The notes under the pieces: generated by a model
The model's database searches: none
Told to the model about the DNA's origin: nothing
What the model saw: only the letters and a program-made list of their open reading frames with translations
Translations under genes and position numbers: made by a program
Source of the DNA: Bacteroidetes bacterium 2013_40CM_41_45
Lineage (GTDB): Bacteria > Bacteroidota > Bacteroidia > AKYH767-A > 2013-40CM-41-45
Reading direction: 5' to 3'
DNA: 64,000 bases
Assembly (NCBI GenBank): GCA_002215675.1
Contig: NGFH01000004.1
Span: 186,001-250,000 of the forward strand
Shown here: one piece after another, positions 35,800 to 43,075 of the stretch
Layout of the letters: every line of letters starts with the position of its first letter
Numbering within the stretch: the stretch's first letter is position 1

Positions 35800-35840
35800 A
35801 TCTCAGGTTATTATAACCCCCTATTGATTTAGCTAAAGTA

Positions 35841-35893
35841 AACAATCCCACCACATCATTCCCCCTCTCCACCGGAGAAGGGGTTAGGGGGGC
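35841..35893 (+). repeat. CAATCCCACA-CCCCCTCTCC repeat, partial middle copy
   Basis: AACAATCCCACCACATCATT then CCCCCTCTCC, a short loop, GGAGAAGGGG and TTAGGGGGG. It lacks the GTAGCCCCGCC half found in the left and right copies. Same orientation as the left copy. Confidence 0.65.
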
Positions 35894-35897
35894 GTTA

Positions 35898-35942
35898 CTA
35901 GGGAAAACCCTAATTCGTATTAGGGATTTCCCTAGTTTTTTT
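35898..35942 (+). terminator. 17-bp inverted repeat followed by T7 (orphan terminator or operator)
   Basis: CTAGGGAAAACCCTAAT and ATTAGGGATTTCCCTAG pair over 17 positions with a single mismatch around a TCGT loop, and seven T follow on the plus strand. No plus-strand gene ends just before it. It may be the leftover terminator of a lost gene, or an operator of dinD (99 nt from its ATG). The rest of 35800-36048 holds repeats only. Confidence 0.5.
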
Positions 35943-35978
35943 GTCCACAAATTTTGTGTAAAATCAAAAAATTACATT

Positions 35979-36005
35979 TGTCAGGACTAAAGTCATGATA
36001 GCACA
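35979..36005 (+). repeat. TGTCAGGAC hairpin family, copy B
   Basis: TGTCAGGACTAAAGTCATGA then TAGCACA: like copy A at 5404, with two changes in the right arm, so the stem is weaker. It ends 43 nt before the ATG of the 92-residue gene. Confidence 0.6.
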
Positions 36006-36048
36006 TAGAACGATACTAATTAATTTAAACGAATAAATTTCAAAAGCC

Positions 36049-36327
36049 ATGTATCAAGACACGTTTTTTCATACGCTATCTGACGGAATAAAAGCCAAGT
36101 TTACAATTAGAGACAGAATAATTGAAGATGAAGTTTTCTACTATGCGAATTTCGTAAACACTGGGCTTGATTTTTATTCAAACTTTTCGGAGATTGAGAA
36201 AGAACTTTATTTAGGAATGGAAATTACTGATGGCAATCAGCACTCTATCAATTATCGTGACCCAGCACGTTTAAAAAATGACATACTGACTAAATATGGT
36301 AGTGTGTGGCTGATAACTGAAAAGTAA
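36049..36327 (+). CDS. Hypothetical protein, first gene before the DUF262-HEPN pair
   Basis: A 92-residue, acidic, probably soluble protein (YQDTFFHTLSDGIKAKFTIRD, YANFVNTGLDFYSNFSEIEKELYLGMEI, GSVWLITEK). I do not recognise a family. No signal peptide or catalytic motif. The start is an ATG just after a TGTCAGGAC-type repeat. The next gene on the strand begins 92 nt later, so the protein may be a small accessory part of that system, for instance an immunity or adaptor protein; this is inference only. The DNA is AT-rich, as in the two genes after it. Confidence 0.5.
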   Translation: MYQDTFFHTLSDGIKAKFTIRDRIIEDEVFYYANFVNTGLDFYSNFSEIEKELYLGMEITDGNQHSINYRDPARLKNDILTKYGSVWLITEK

Positions 36328-36418
36328 TGAAAACTACCCCGGTTTGTTTTCACTCTCCGATTTAACGTTAGCACAAGACATAAACTTATTATTTGAACAG
36401 TCAGAAATTAAAAATAAT

Positions 36419-37516
36419 ATGAAAGAAGTAAATGAACAAGAATTACCAGAAGAATCAATCGTAGACCAAGACGAACTGGACGATGAGGTTGCTTATGTGC
36501 AATATGACATTACCAGTTATGGAGCGGACTATACTGTTGACGGACTTGTTAAGCGCTTGAAAAAAGGCGACATTTTTATTCCACCATTTCAGCGCGATTA
36601 TGTTTGGAATCATGCAGAAGCGTCTCGCTTAATTGAATCGCTCCTGCTTGGGCTTCCAATTCCAGGAATTTTTTTGGCAAAAGAATCAGACAATAAGCTT
36701 TTAATAATTGATGGACAACAGCGCCTGAAGTCGCTGCAATTTTTTTATGATGGTTTTTTTAATCCTAAACCCGAACAAAAAACTAAAAGAGTTTTTAAAT
36801 TAATTAAGGTTCAAAAAAAGTTTGAAGGACTTACTTATGAAAAACTTTCAGATAGCGATAGAATAAAGATTGATGATTCAATCATTCACGCAACAATTAT
36901 TAAGCAGGAAGCTCCTGCTGAAGATAACACAAGTGTTTATCATGTGTTTGAACGATTGAATACTGGAGGTAAAAAATTGGCATCGCAAGAAATTAGAACA
37001 GCAATTTATCATGGGTCATTAAATAATTTAATTGGCACGTTAAATAAATTTGAAGATTGGCGTGAACTGTACGGACCAACAAGCGCACGATTAAAAGACC
37101 AAGAACTTATCCTAAGATTTTTTGCTGTGTACTATAATTTTAATTCTTATGCGAAACCTATGTTTGAATTTCTGAATAAGTTCAATTCTAAAAAACGAAA
37201 TGCTTCAGAAGATGTTTTAGAGGAATACAAAGAAACATTTAAAGATACAATCACATTCATTAAAGAAAATCTAGGTAAGGCAGCGTTTCGTCCCGATAGG
37301 TCTTTGAATGTTTCTGCGTTTGAAGCTGTAACAGTTGGCGTTGCCAAACTGCTAAAATTGAAGGACCGAGAAATTAATATTAGTAAATTCAAAACCGCTC
37401 ATCAGAAGTTATTCTCTGATTCAAGTTTTATTAATGCAATCACACGTGGAACTTCAGATGAAACCGCCTTTGCAGAAAGACATAAACTTGTTGATATGTA
37501 CTTTTCGGAAACATGA
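36419..37516 (+). CDS. DUF262-domain protein (ParB/Srx-like, GmrS-type N-terminal domain)
   Basis: A 365-residue protein starting at the ATG at 36419; a TTG at 36344 extends the frame without family likeness. The DUF262 motifs are intact: PFQRD at 56-60 (IPPFQRDYVW), DGQQR at 98-102 (IIDGQQRL) and FERLNTGG at 177-184. The QR-x-L and DGQQR motifs are the nucleotide-binding/hydrolysis site in GmrSD and BrxU-type proteins. No HNH-type DUF1524 C-terminal domain is present, although GmrSD-type nucleases have one; the C-terminal half (about 200-365) is helical. The stop overlaps the HEPN gene's start (ATGA), so the HEPN protein may supply the missing nuclease. Probable defence function. Confidence 0.82.
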   Translation: MKEVNEQELPEESIVDQDELDDEVAYVQYDITSYGADYTVDGLVKRLKKGDIFIPPFQRDYVWNHAEASRLIESLLLGLPIPGIFLAKESDNKLLIIDGQQRLKSLQFFYDGFFNPKPEQKTKRVFKLIKVQKKFEGLTYEKLSDSDRIKIDDSIIHATIIKQEAPAEDNTSVYHVFERLNTGGKKLASQEIRTAIYHGSLNNLIGTLNKFEDWRELYGPTSARLKDQELILRFFAVYYNFNSYAKPMFEFLNKFNSKKRNASEDVLEEYKETFKDTITFIKENLGKAAFRPDRSLNVSAFEAVTVGVAKLLKLKDREINISKFKTAHQKLFSDSSFINAITRGTSDETAFAERHKLVDMYFSET

Positions 37517-38007
37517 TTAGGAACGAGGAACTCAATAAACAATCCGAGAAAATTTTAAAGTTAATTGAGACTGCAGAAAAATCATTTGAAGAAGATGATG
37601 AAATGCGTTCTCACTTAGCAAAATATATTTGCATCCTGTGCTCTGGCTTTTTAGAAAATGCAATTAACTTGCTTTATACGGAGTATGTCAAGTCGGAAAC
37701 CTCAAGTGACTCGGTCATTTCATTTTCCTCAGGGATATTAAAGAAAGTTCAAAATCCCAATGCGTCAAGATTTCGTGACATTGCAAAAAGTTTTAAGCCT
37801 GAATGGGAGCAACCGTTAATAGATTATATGCAAATTGACGACAGAGCGTCTGCCGTAAATTATATCATTAAAGACCGACACAAAATTGCTCACGGAAAAG
37901 ATTCAGACATTACACTCATAAGAATTAGAGAGCATCACCTAAAAACAGTGGAGGTTATTAAATTTATAGAATCACAATGTTTTCCATTAGGGCACAAAGG
38001 GAATTAA
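37513..38007 (+). CDS. HEPN-domain protein (MAE_28990/MAE_18760-like predicted RNase)
   Basis: A 164-residue all-helical protein. It has the HEPN Rx4-6H catalytic motif, R122-H-K-I-A-H127, in KDRHKIAHGKDSD, after long amphipathic helices (LAKYICILCSGFLENAINLLYTEYV). HEPN proteins act as metal-independent RNases in toxin-antitoxin, abortive infection and CRISPR-associated systems; this fits the RiboL-PSP/MAE-type branch. It overlaps the DUF262 gene by 4 nt. A two-gene unit is therefore likely, with DUF262 as sensor or regulator and HEPN as effector. This is inference; HEPN subfamily placement is from memory of its motif and length. Confidence 0.75.
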   Translation: MIRNEELNKQSEKILKLIETAEKSFEEDDEMRSHLAKYICILCSGFLENAINLLYTEYVKSETSSDSVISFSSGILKKVQNPNASRFRDIAKSFKPEWEQPLIDYMQIDDRASAVNYIIKDRHKIAHGKDSDITLIRIREHHLKTVEVIKFIESQCFPLGHKGN

Positions 38008-38069
38008 TCAAGAGCCAACTTACTATCAGTTAGAATTCCCACCGCTCACAACTAGCCCCGAAATTAAAT

Positions 38070-38157
38070 GCCTCACCCCCTGACCCCCTCTCCAGAGGAG
38101 AGGGGGAATTGTGTTGTGGGATTGTTTACCCCGCCCTAAAGGGCGGGGCTACAAACA
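38070..38157 (-). repeat. TTTGTAGCCCCGCC / CCCCCTCTCC composite repeat, right (inverted) copy
   Basis: On the minus strand it reads TGTTTGTAGCCCCGCC, TTTAGGGCGGGG, CAATCCCACA, ATTCCCCCTCTCC, AGAGGGGGTCAGGGGGTGAGGC in parts. It mirrors the left copy at 34484-34580. A CACTCCTACGGAGTG hairpin follows at 38161-38175. Together these fill most of 38008-38215. Confidence 0.75.
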
Positions 38158-38194
38158 TTTCACTCCTACGGAGTGATTAAAGGTTTAATACATT

Positions 38195-38219
38195 TGTCCT
38201 GGACGAAAGTTCTGAATGC
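38195..38219 (+). repeat. TGTCAGGAC hairpin family, copy C
   Basis: ATTTGTCCTGGACGAAAGTT then CTGAATGC and TAGAATG. It runs into the first possible start codon (38216) of the next gene, which suggests that the true start is the ATG at 38225. Confidence 0.55.
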
Positions 38220-38224
38220 GTAGA

Positions 38225-39133
38225 ATGAAAATTGATTTTGAACAAGATTTAAAAACTGAACTTTATTTAGCGTTTAATGACTACGGTGTTAAAATTCCAA
38301 TAAGGAAAGCTACACGTGAGATGTTATTGGATTATTTAACAATCTTAAAAAAATTAATTCCAATAAAAGTTCGTAAGGTATTTTATGCTCCAGAATTTGA
38401 AGCGTCCTTACCAAATCATCCTAAGAAAAGAGAAATTGAATATATCAGATTACTATTTGAAACTGGAAAAAATGTAAATTTTTTTCAGAGTAAAAAACTT
38501 TTTCAATCACAGTTTCACGATCACTTATTATATGAATGGAACATATACCATTTTCACTTATCCTTACAACATGAGAAAAAGAGTCGCTTTGCAAAACAAA
38601 CTGATTTGTTATTGTTTATTTTCATTGCAGATGATTTGGTAGTATTTTTAGGTACAGAAAAGCATCATCGGGGAATATTTGGAGACGATAAATGGTTACA
38701 AATGCTTCATGACCATTTTCCGGAAATGATAAAGGAATATGAAGCTAAGGAAATTAAAGATGTATCGCCTCAAATTAATTCCATAGAACGACAGACATTA
38801 TGGGACAAAGGTTACACTTTAGGGTTTACTAAAATAAAAGACAGGGTTTACTTTTCCCCTGGAATTGGAAGGACTACAAGTGCGCACAGTACTCTTGTCG
38901 TTAAGACTGCGGGGGAAATTATTAGATGGTTGCATGTTATCCACGAACAATTTATTTCAGAAGGCAATGCAATTTGTAAATATTTAAACTTTGCTCCTGA
39001 AAAAGCAGAGTTTAAGTTACGCCTTGGAAATATTACTTTAGAGATTGCTGAAAATTATTCTCAAAAAATTGTGCTTACTTACAATCAAGTTTTAGATATC
39101 GAAAAGATAAGTAATAAGAATTCCAGTCCTTAG
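38225..39133 (+). CDS. Hypothetical protein of the korB-smc island
   Basis: About 302 residues from the ATG at 38225; the ATG at 38216 lies in a repeat. I do not recognise the family. No signal peptide or membrane segment. The centre is rich in His and aromatic residues: YEWNIYHFHLSLQHEK, TDLLLFIFIADDLVVFLGTEKHH and FGDDKWLQMLHDHFPEMI; such clusters could form a metal or nucleic-acid site. The N-terminal helices (RKATREMLLDYLTILKKLIP) and the C-terminal strands (FKLRLGNITLEIAENYSQKIVL) suggest two domains. It is AT-rich, unlike korB or smc, and is the last gene of the island. It may be a toxin or nuclease, but this is a guess from context. Confidence 0.55.
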   Translation: MKIDFEQDLKTELYLAFNDYGVKIPIRKATREMLLDYLTILKKLIPIKVRKVFYAPEFEASLPNHPKKREIEYIRLLFETGKNVNFFQSKKLFQSQFHDHLLYEWNIYHFHLSLQHEKKSRFAKQTDLLLFIFIADDLVVFLGTEKHHRGIFGDDKWLQMLHDHFPEMIKEYEAKEIKDVSPQINSIERQTLWDKGYTLGFTKIKDRVYFSPGIGRTTSAHSTLVVKTAGEIIRWLHVIHEQFISEGNAICKYLNFAPEKAEFKLRLGNITLEIAENYSQKIVLTYNQVLDIEKISNKNSSP

Positions 39134-39134
39134 G

Positions 39135-39241
39135 GCATAGCCCCGATTGCAGCGAGCTCCCGCGAGCGAAAAGCGGGACGATAGGATGAGTGAATTAAAA
39201 TGTTGGGCTTCTAAAACGTCTAATCTCTAAGGTCTAACATC
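39135..39241 (-). repeat. GCCCAACATTT...GGGGCTATGC repeat family, copy 3 (right edge of island)
   Basis: Read on the minus strand, directly after the smc stop: GATGTTAGACC, TTAGACGTTTTAGAAGCCCA, ACATTTTAATTC, CGTCCCGCTTTTCGC, TCGCGGGAGCTCGCTGCAAT, CGGGGCTATGCC. The left edge (34116-34275) has the same blocks in the same order in the opposite orientation, so the island is bracketed by inverted copies. Confidence 0.75.
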
Positions 39242-42200
39242 AAACAACCTCTGCCAAATCCACCGGCACCACTTGTGTTACGCCTTGCTCTACCATGGTG
39301 ATGCCGTAGATGATTTCGGTGGCTGCCATGGTGCGTTTGTTGTGAGTGATGATGATGAACTGCGAGTTTTCTGAAAACTTGCGGATGATGTTGTTGAACT
39401 TGTCGATGTTGCTGTCGTCAAGCGGGGCGTCTACCTCATCGAAGATGCAGAAGGGCGCGGGCTTTAGAAGATAGATGGAGAACAGCAGCGCGATTGCGGT
39501 AAGCGTTTTTTCTCCTCCCGAAAGCTGGCTGATGCTTAACGGGCGTTTGCCTTTGGGCTGCGCCAGGATGTGTATGTCTGATTCGGTTGGGTCTTCGGTG
39601 TTGGCGATGATGAGGTCGCACGTGTCTTCATCGGAGAACAGCGAGCGGAACACGCGGATAAAGTTTTCGCGTATAGCGCGGAATGCTTCCATGAATTTTT
39701 CTTTTGCCGTAGCGTCAATTTCGGCAATGGTTTCCATGAGCGATACGCGGGCATTGGTTAAATCGGTTTGCTGCCCGATGATGAAATCATACCGCTGCTT
39801 TATTTCGTTGAACGCTTCCACAGCCATGGGGTTTATTTCACCGTAGTTGTCGAGCGAGTTTTTAATGCGCGCGATTTTTTCGCGCAGTTCTTCCTCGGTA
39901 AATTCGGCTGACGGCTGGCGGTTGAGCAAGTCGTCAATCACGATATTGAACTCAACACTCAACCGTTCTTTGAGTGATGCAAGCTGCAGCTTTATTTCAT
40001 TCACTTTTTCTTTGATGCCGTTGAGGAGCGCATCGGTGTTTTCGCGCTGCTGGCGCAGGGCGCGGATGTTTTGCTCAATGGAATCGCAGTCGGCACGGGA
40101 GGAATAAAATTTGGTTTCTGTTTCTGCCACTTTTTTATCCAGTGATTCTTTTTCAGTATAAAGAACATGCAGCTGCGAATCATAATCGGTAGTGCTGCCG
40201 AAGATTTCAGCGATTCGTTTCTGTGTTGTTTCCAGCTCTGCAGCGTTGGTCTTAATAGTTTCCTGCAGTGTTTCCATCAGGTTATGCTTAAAGCCAAGGT
40301 CGCGGATGATGGTGGAAATTTTATTCTGCTGCTGCAGGCACCGGATGTTCATTTCGTTCAGCTCATCGTTGAGCCACGCGAGTTCCTTTGATGAAGATGA
40401 AACCGTTTGCTGCAGCGATAGCTTTTCTTTTTCTGCTACATTGAATTTATGGCGCAGCACGTTCAGCGTTTCTTCCACGCCACCGGCTTCGGTAACGGAA
40501 GTCTGTTCCAAAACTTTTTGCTGGGCGAGGAGGGAAGAGATGTGTCCATCGCTATTGGTAACGTCATCGTGCAACTGTTCTGCCTTTCCGACCAAGGTGG
40601 AATATTCGCTGTTCAGTTTTCCGGCTTCTTCAAGCAGTATCGTTTTGCGGTCGAGAAGCTTTTCAGTTTCTTTTCTTAGATCCTGCTGCTTCTGTAAAAG
40701 CTTATCGCGGAATGCTTTGTTTCTTTCCGCCTGCTTATTCAGCATTTCAATTTCTGATTCCAGCGCTTCGAGGTTCTTTATTCTGCCGATGCGCTTGCCG
40801 TCAAACAATCCCACCGAGCCGCCTGCAAGAGAATATTTAGTGCGGCAGTATTTTCCGTTTTTGGAAATAAAAATTGCATTAGGGTGTTGCTCTGCATCGA
40901 ACTCCAGTGTTTGTTCTTCATCGCTTGAAACGATGTACACATTGCGTAATAAATAACTGCACAGCGCTTTATATTTTGAATCAACATCAATTACTTCAAG
41001 AGCGTGAACGCAGTCAGAAATTTTTTCCGCTTCGTTTTGTTTTTCATTTTCAAAAGCAGAAAGAATAAAAAAGCTTGCTCTGCCTTTGGATGCTTCGGTT
41101 AAAAGGTTCACACATTTGCCTGCATCTTCTTTTGATTCCACCACAAAATAATTCATGAACGGCTCCAGGAAATTTTCAAGCGTATTGCGGTACTCGTGCC
41201 TGCAGGAGAGGATATCCGAAAACAACGGTGCATTGCTTAGAGCGGAAGAATTTTTCTTGAGATATCGCAGTGATTCAGGATATCCCTCCATGTTTTCAAT
41301 CAAACTCTTGGTCAGGTTGTATTCATTCTGGCGGGCATCGGTTTTGCGCGATGCTTCCATCACTGAATCAACAGCAGTCTTGAGTTCCGTTTCAACGTTT
41401 GCAATGGATTCACTTAGGTTTGAAAAATCGGTTTCAAGCTTCGAAATTTCTTTTTCCTTTTCGTCTTTCAGATGCAAAGCATCGTCTGCTTTTTTCTTCA
41501 GCGACTGCAGCTCATTTTCTTTCTCCTCATTTTCTTTTTGGATGCGCTCTATTTCCAGCTTCAGAGAAGAAAGTCGCACTTCCGATACGGCATGTGTTTT
41601 TTCTGTCTCGTGAATCTCCGCCTGGATTGCAAGAGTTTCTGTGGTTTTATGGTTCAGGTTTTCCTGAAGTTCGCTGTGCTCGTCTTTTGCTCCGTCTGTT
41701 TTTTCTTTTTGCTTTTTGAGAGATTCATTCAGCTCAACAAGAACTTTTTCTTCCGAAATCTTTTCGTTTTCAATTGCTTTAATATTGTCCTCAAGCTCGG
41801 TAACCGATGTTTTATCTTTCTGTAACTGTAAATTAAGCTGCGCTTCTTTATCCTGCAAAAACAACAAGCGTTCATTCGATATTTTTTTATCGTTTTCCTG
41901 CTGGCGGATGTAATTTATTTTTTCATTCAGCTCCTGCTGCGATTGCGATAATGCTTTTTCATTCTCCAGCGATTCAAGCTTTTGCTTTTGGAGTAATGCT
42001 TCTGCCTCGGTGATTTTTGTTTCGCTTCCGGTTTTTTCGTCCAGTAGCTTTTCTTCCTGGGAACTTAATGCTTCAAAGGTTTGTCCTGATTCCTGCAGTG
42101 ATTGCACAGCTAGCTCTGTGCTGAATTCTTTGTACTGCTCTTTTAGTTTTTTGTAACGCTCTGCCTTTTTTGCCTGGCTTTCGAGCGTTTTCATATTGCC

Positions 42201-42797
42201 TTCTATTTCAAAAAGCAAATCTCCAACCCGGCTTAGGTCTTTCTCGGTCTCTTCCAGCTTATTCAGCGTTTGCTTCTTGCGTATTTTATATTTCGAAATT
42301 CCGGCAGCTTCTTCAAAAAGCATCTTGATGGAATTGTCATGGTCGTTCAAAATTTCGTCTACCATTTTCAATTCAATAATGGCATACGAGTCCGGACCGA
42401 TACCGGTGTCCATAAATAAATCGGTGATATCTTTTAAGCGGCAGGGAGTGTGGTTAAGAGAATATTCGCTTTCACCGTTGCGGAAAAGTTTTCGTGTAAC
42501 GGTTACCTCATCGTATTCAACCGGGATAATATTTTTTGTGTTCTCAAACGTGATAGAAACTTCTGCGAGCTTGGCTGGTTTGCGTGTTTTTGTGCCGTTA
42601 AAAATAATGTTCTCCATTTTTTCGGAGCGCAGCATGCGGGTCTTTTGTTCGCCTAAAACCCAGCGCATGGCATCTACCACGTTCGACTTTCCGCTTCCGT
42701 TGGGACCGACCACAGAAGTCACTCCTTTATCAAAATGGAGGACAACTTTATCGCCAAAACTCTTGAACCCTTTAATTTCGATTTTTTTGAGACGCAT
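39240..42797 (-). CDS. smc: Chromosome segregation protein SMC
   Basis: A 1185-residue SMC from the ATG at 42797 (MRLKKIEIKGFKSFGDKVVL), the family's usual start; a longer frame to 42869 is not supported. An N-terminal Walker A (VVGPNGSGKSNVVDAMRWVLGEQ-like) is followed by a long coiled coil (about 170-500), a hinge (about 510-680: YPESLRYLKKN, MNYFVVESKEDAGKCV), a return coiled coil and a C-terminal head with LSGGEKTLTAIALLFSIYLL and the Walker B FCIFDEVDAPLDD. It condenses and segregates chromosomes, normally with ScpA and ScpB, which are not in this window. The end abuts the island's right repeat. Confidence 0.96.
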   Translation of the reverse strand: MRLKKIEIKGFKSFGDKVVLHFDKGVTSVVGPNGSGKSNVVDAMRWVLGEQKTRMLRSEKMENIIFNGTKTRKPAKLAEVSITFENTKNIIPVEYDEVTVTRKLFRNGESEYSLNHTPCRLKDITDLFMDTGIGPDSYAIIELKMVDEILNDHDNSIKMLFEEAAGISKYKIRKKQTLNKLEETEKDLSRVGDLLFEIEGNMKTLESQAKKAERYKKLKEQYKEFSTELAVQSLQESGQTFEALSSQEEKLLDEKTGSETKITEAEALLQKQKLESLENEKALSQSQQELNEKINYIRQQENDKKISNERLLFLQDKEAQLNLQLQKDKTSVTELEDNIKAIENEKISEEKVLVELNESLKKQKEKTDGAKDEHSELQENLNHKTTETLAIQAEIHETEKTHAVSEVRLSSLKLEIERIQKENEEKENELQSLKKKADDALHLKDEKEKEISKLETDFSNLSESIANVETELKTAVDSVMEASRKTDARQNEYNLTKSLIENMEGYPESLRYLKKNSSALSNAPLFSDILSCRHEYRNTLENFLEPFMNYFVVESKEDAGKCVNLLTEASKGRASFFILSAFENEKQNEAEKISDCVHALEVIDVDSKYKALCSYLLRNVYIVSSDEEQTLEFDAEQHPNAIFISKNGKYCRTKYSLAGGSVGLFDGKRIGRIKNLEALESEIEMLNKQAERNKAFRDKLLQKQQDLRKETEKLLDRKTILLEEAGKLNSEYSTLVGKAEQLHDDVTNSDGHISSLLAQQKVLEQTSVTEAGGVEETLNVLRHKFNVAEKEKLSLQQTVSSSSKELAWLNDELNEMNIRCLQQQNKISTIIRDLGFKHNLMETLQETIKTNAAELETTQKRIAEIFGSTTDYDSQLHVLYTEKESLDKKVAETETKFYSSRADCDSIEQNIRALRQQRENTDALLNGIKEKVNEIKLQLASLKERLSVEFNIVIDDLLNRQPSAEFTEEELREKIARIKNSLDNYGEINPMAVEAFNEIKQRYDFIIGQQTDLTNARVSLMETIAEIDATAKEKFMEAFRAIRENFIRVFRSLFSDEDTCDLIIANTEDPTESDIHILAQPKGKRPLSISQLSGGEKTLTAIALLFSIYLLKPAPFCIFDEVDAPLDDSNIDKFNNIIRKFSENSQFIIITHNKRTMAATEIIYGITMVEQGVTQVVPVDLAEVV

Positions 42798-42963
42798 ATT
42801 CCTAAATTTTATTCCGCAATTTGATGAAATTGAGGGCGAAGCTAATACGGAGCCCATAAATGTTATCAACGGGGGGCATTTAATTTTGTTGGTAAATTAT
42901 CTGTCAGCTTTTGCCTGGATGAACATGAAGAATTTTACTTGCATTATTCAATTAATTAATATG

Positions 42964-42994
42964 TTTGGCACTGCAAAAAATGTTAGTAATTTTG
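42964..42994 (+). promoter_or_regulatory. Consensus-like promoter of the TonB receptor operon
   Basis: TTTG (42964-42967), exactly 19 nt, and TAATTTTG (42987-42994) match the Bacteroidota sigma-ABfr promoter form (TTG at -33, TAnnTTTG at -7). The expected start is near 43000, leaving a leader of about 75 nt before the ATG at 43076. It is the best promoter match seen in the window. The rest of 42798-43075 shows no gene. Confidence 0.6.
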
Positions 42995-43075
42995 AGTTAA
43001 CATTTTAGCAACATAATATTTTCATACTTTTACACACTCATCAAAAAATCATCACGTTTTAACTCAACAATTCTC

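Noticed and set aside
36344-36418. Upstream extension of the DUF262 protein from a TTG codon
   Set aside because: The extra 25 residues show no family likeness, and the ATG at 36419 gives a normal N-terminus.
34113-39241. The island as a classic transposon with terminal inverted repeats
   Set aside because: No transposase, integrase or target-site duplication was found, and the outer repeat also occurs singly at 6518-6608. The inverted arrangement is therefore reported as an observation, not as a transposon.
40192-40956. A 254-codon plus-strand frame rich in Ser, Cys and Phe
   Set aside because: Antisense to the smc coiled coil. The composition is what the complement of Glu/Lys/Leu-rich codons gives.
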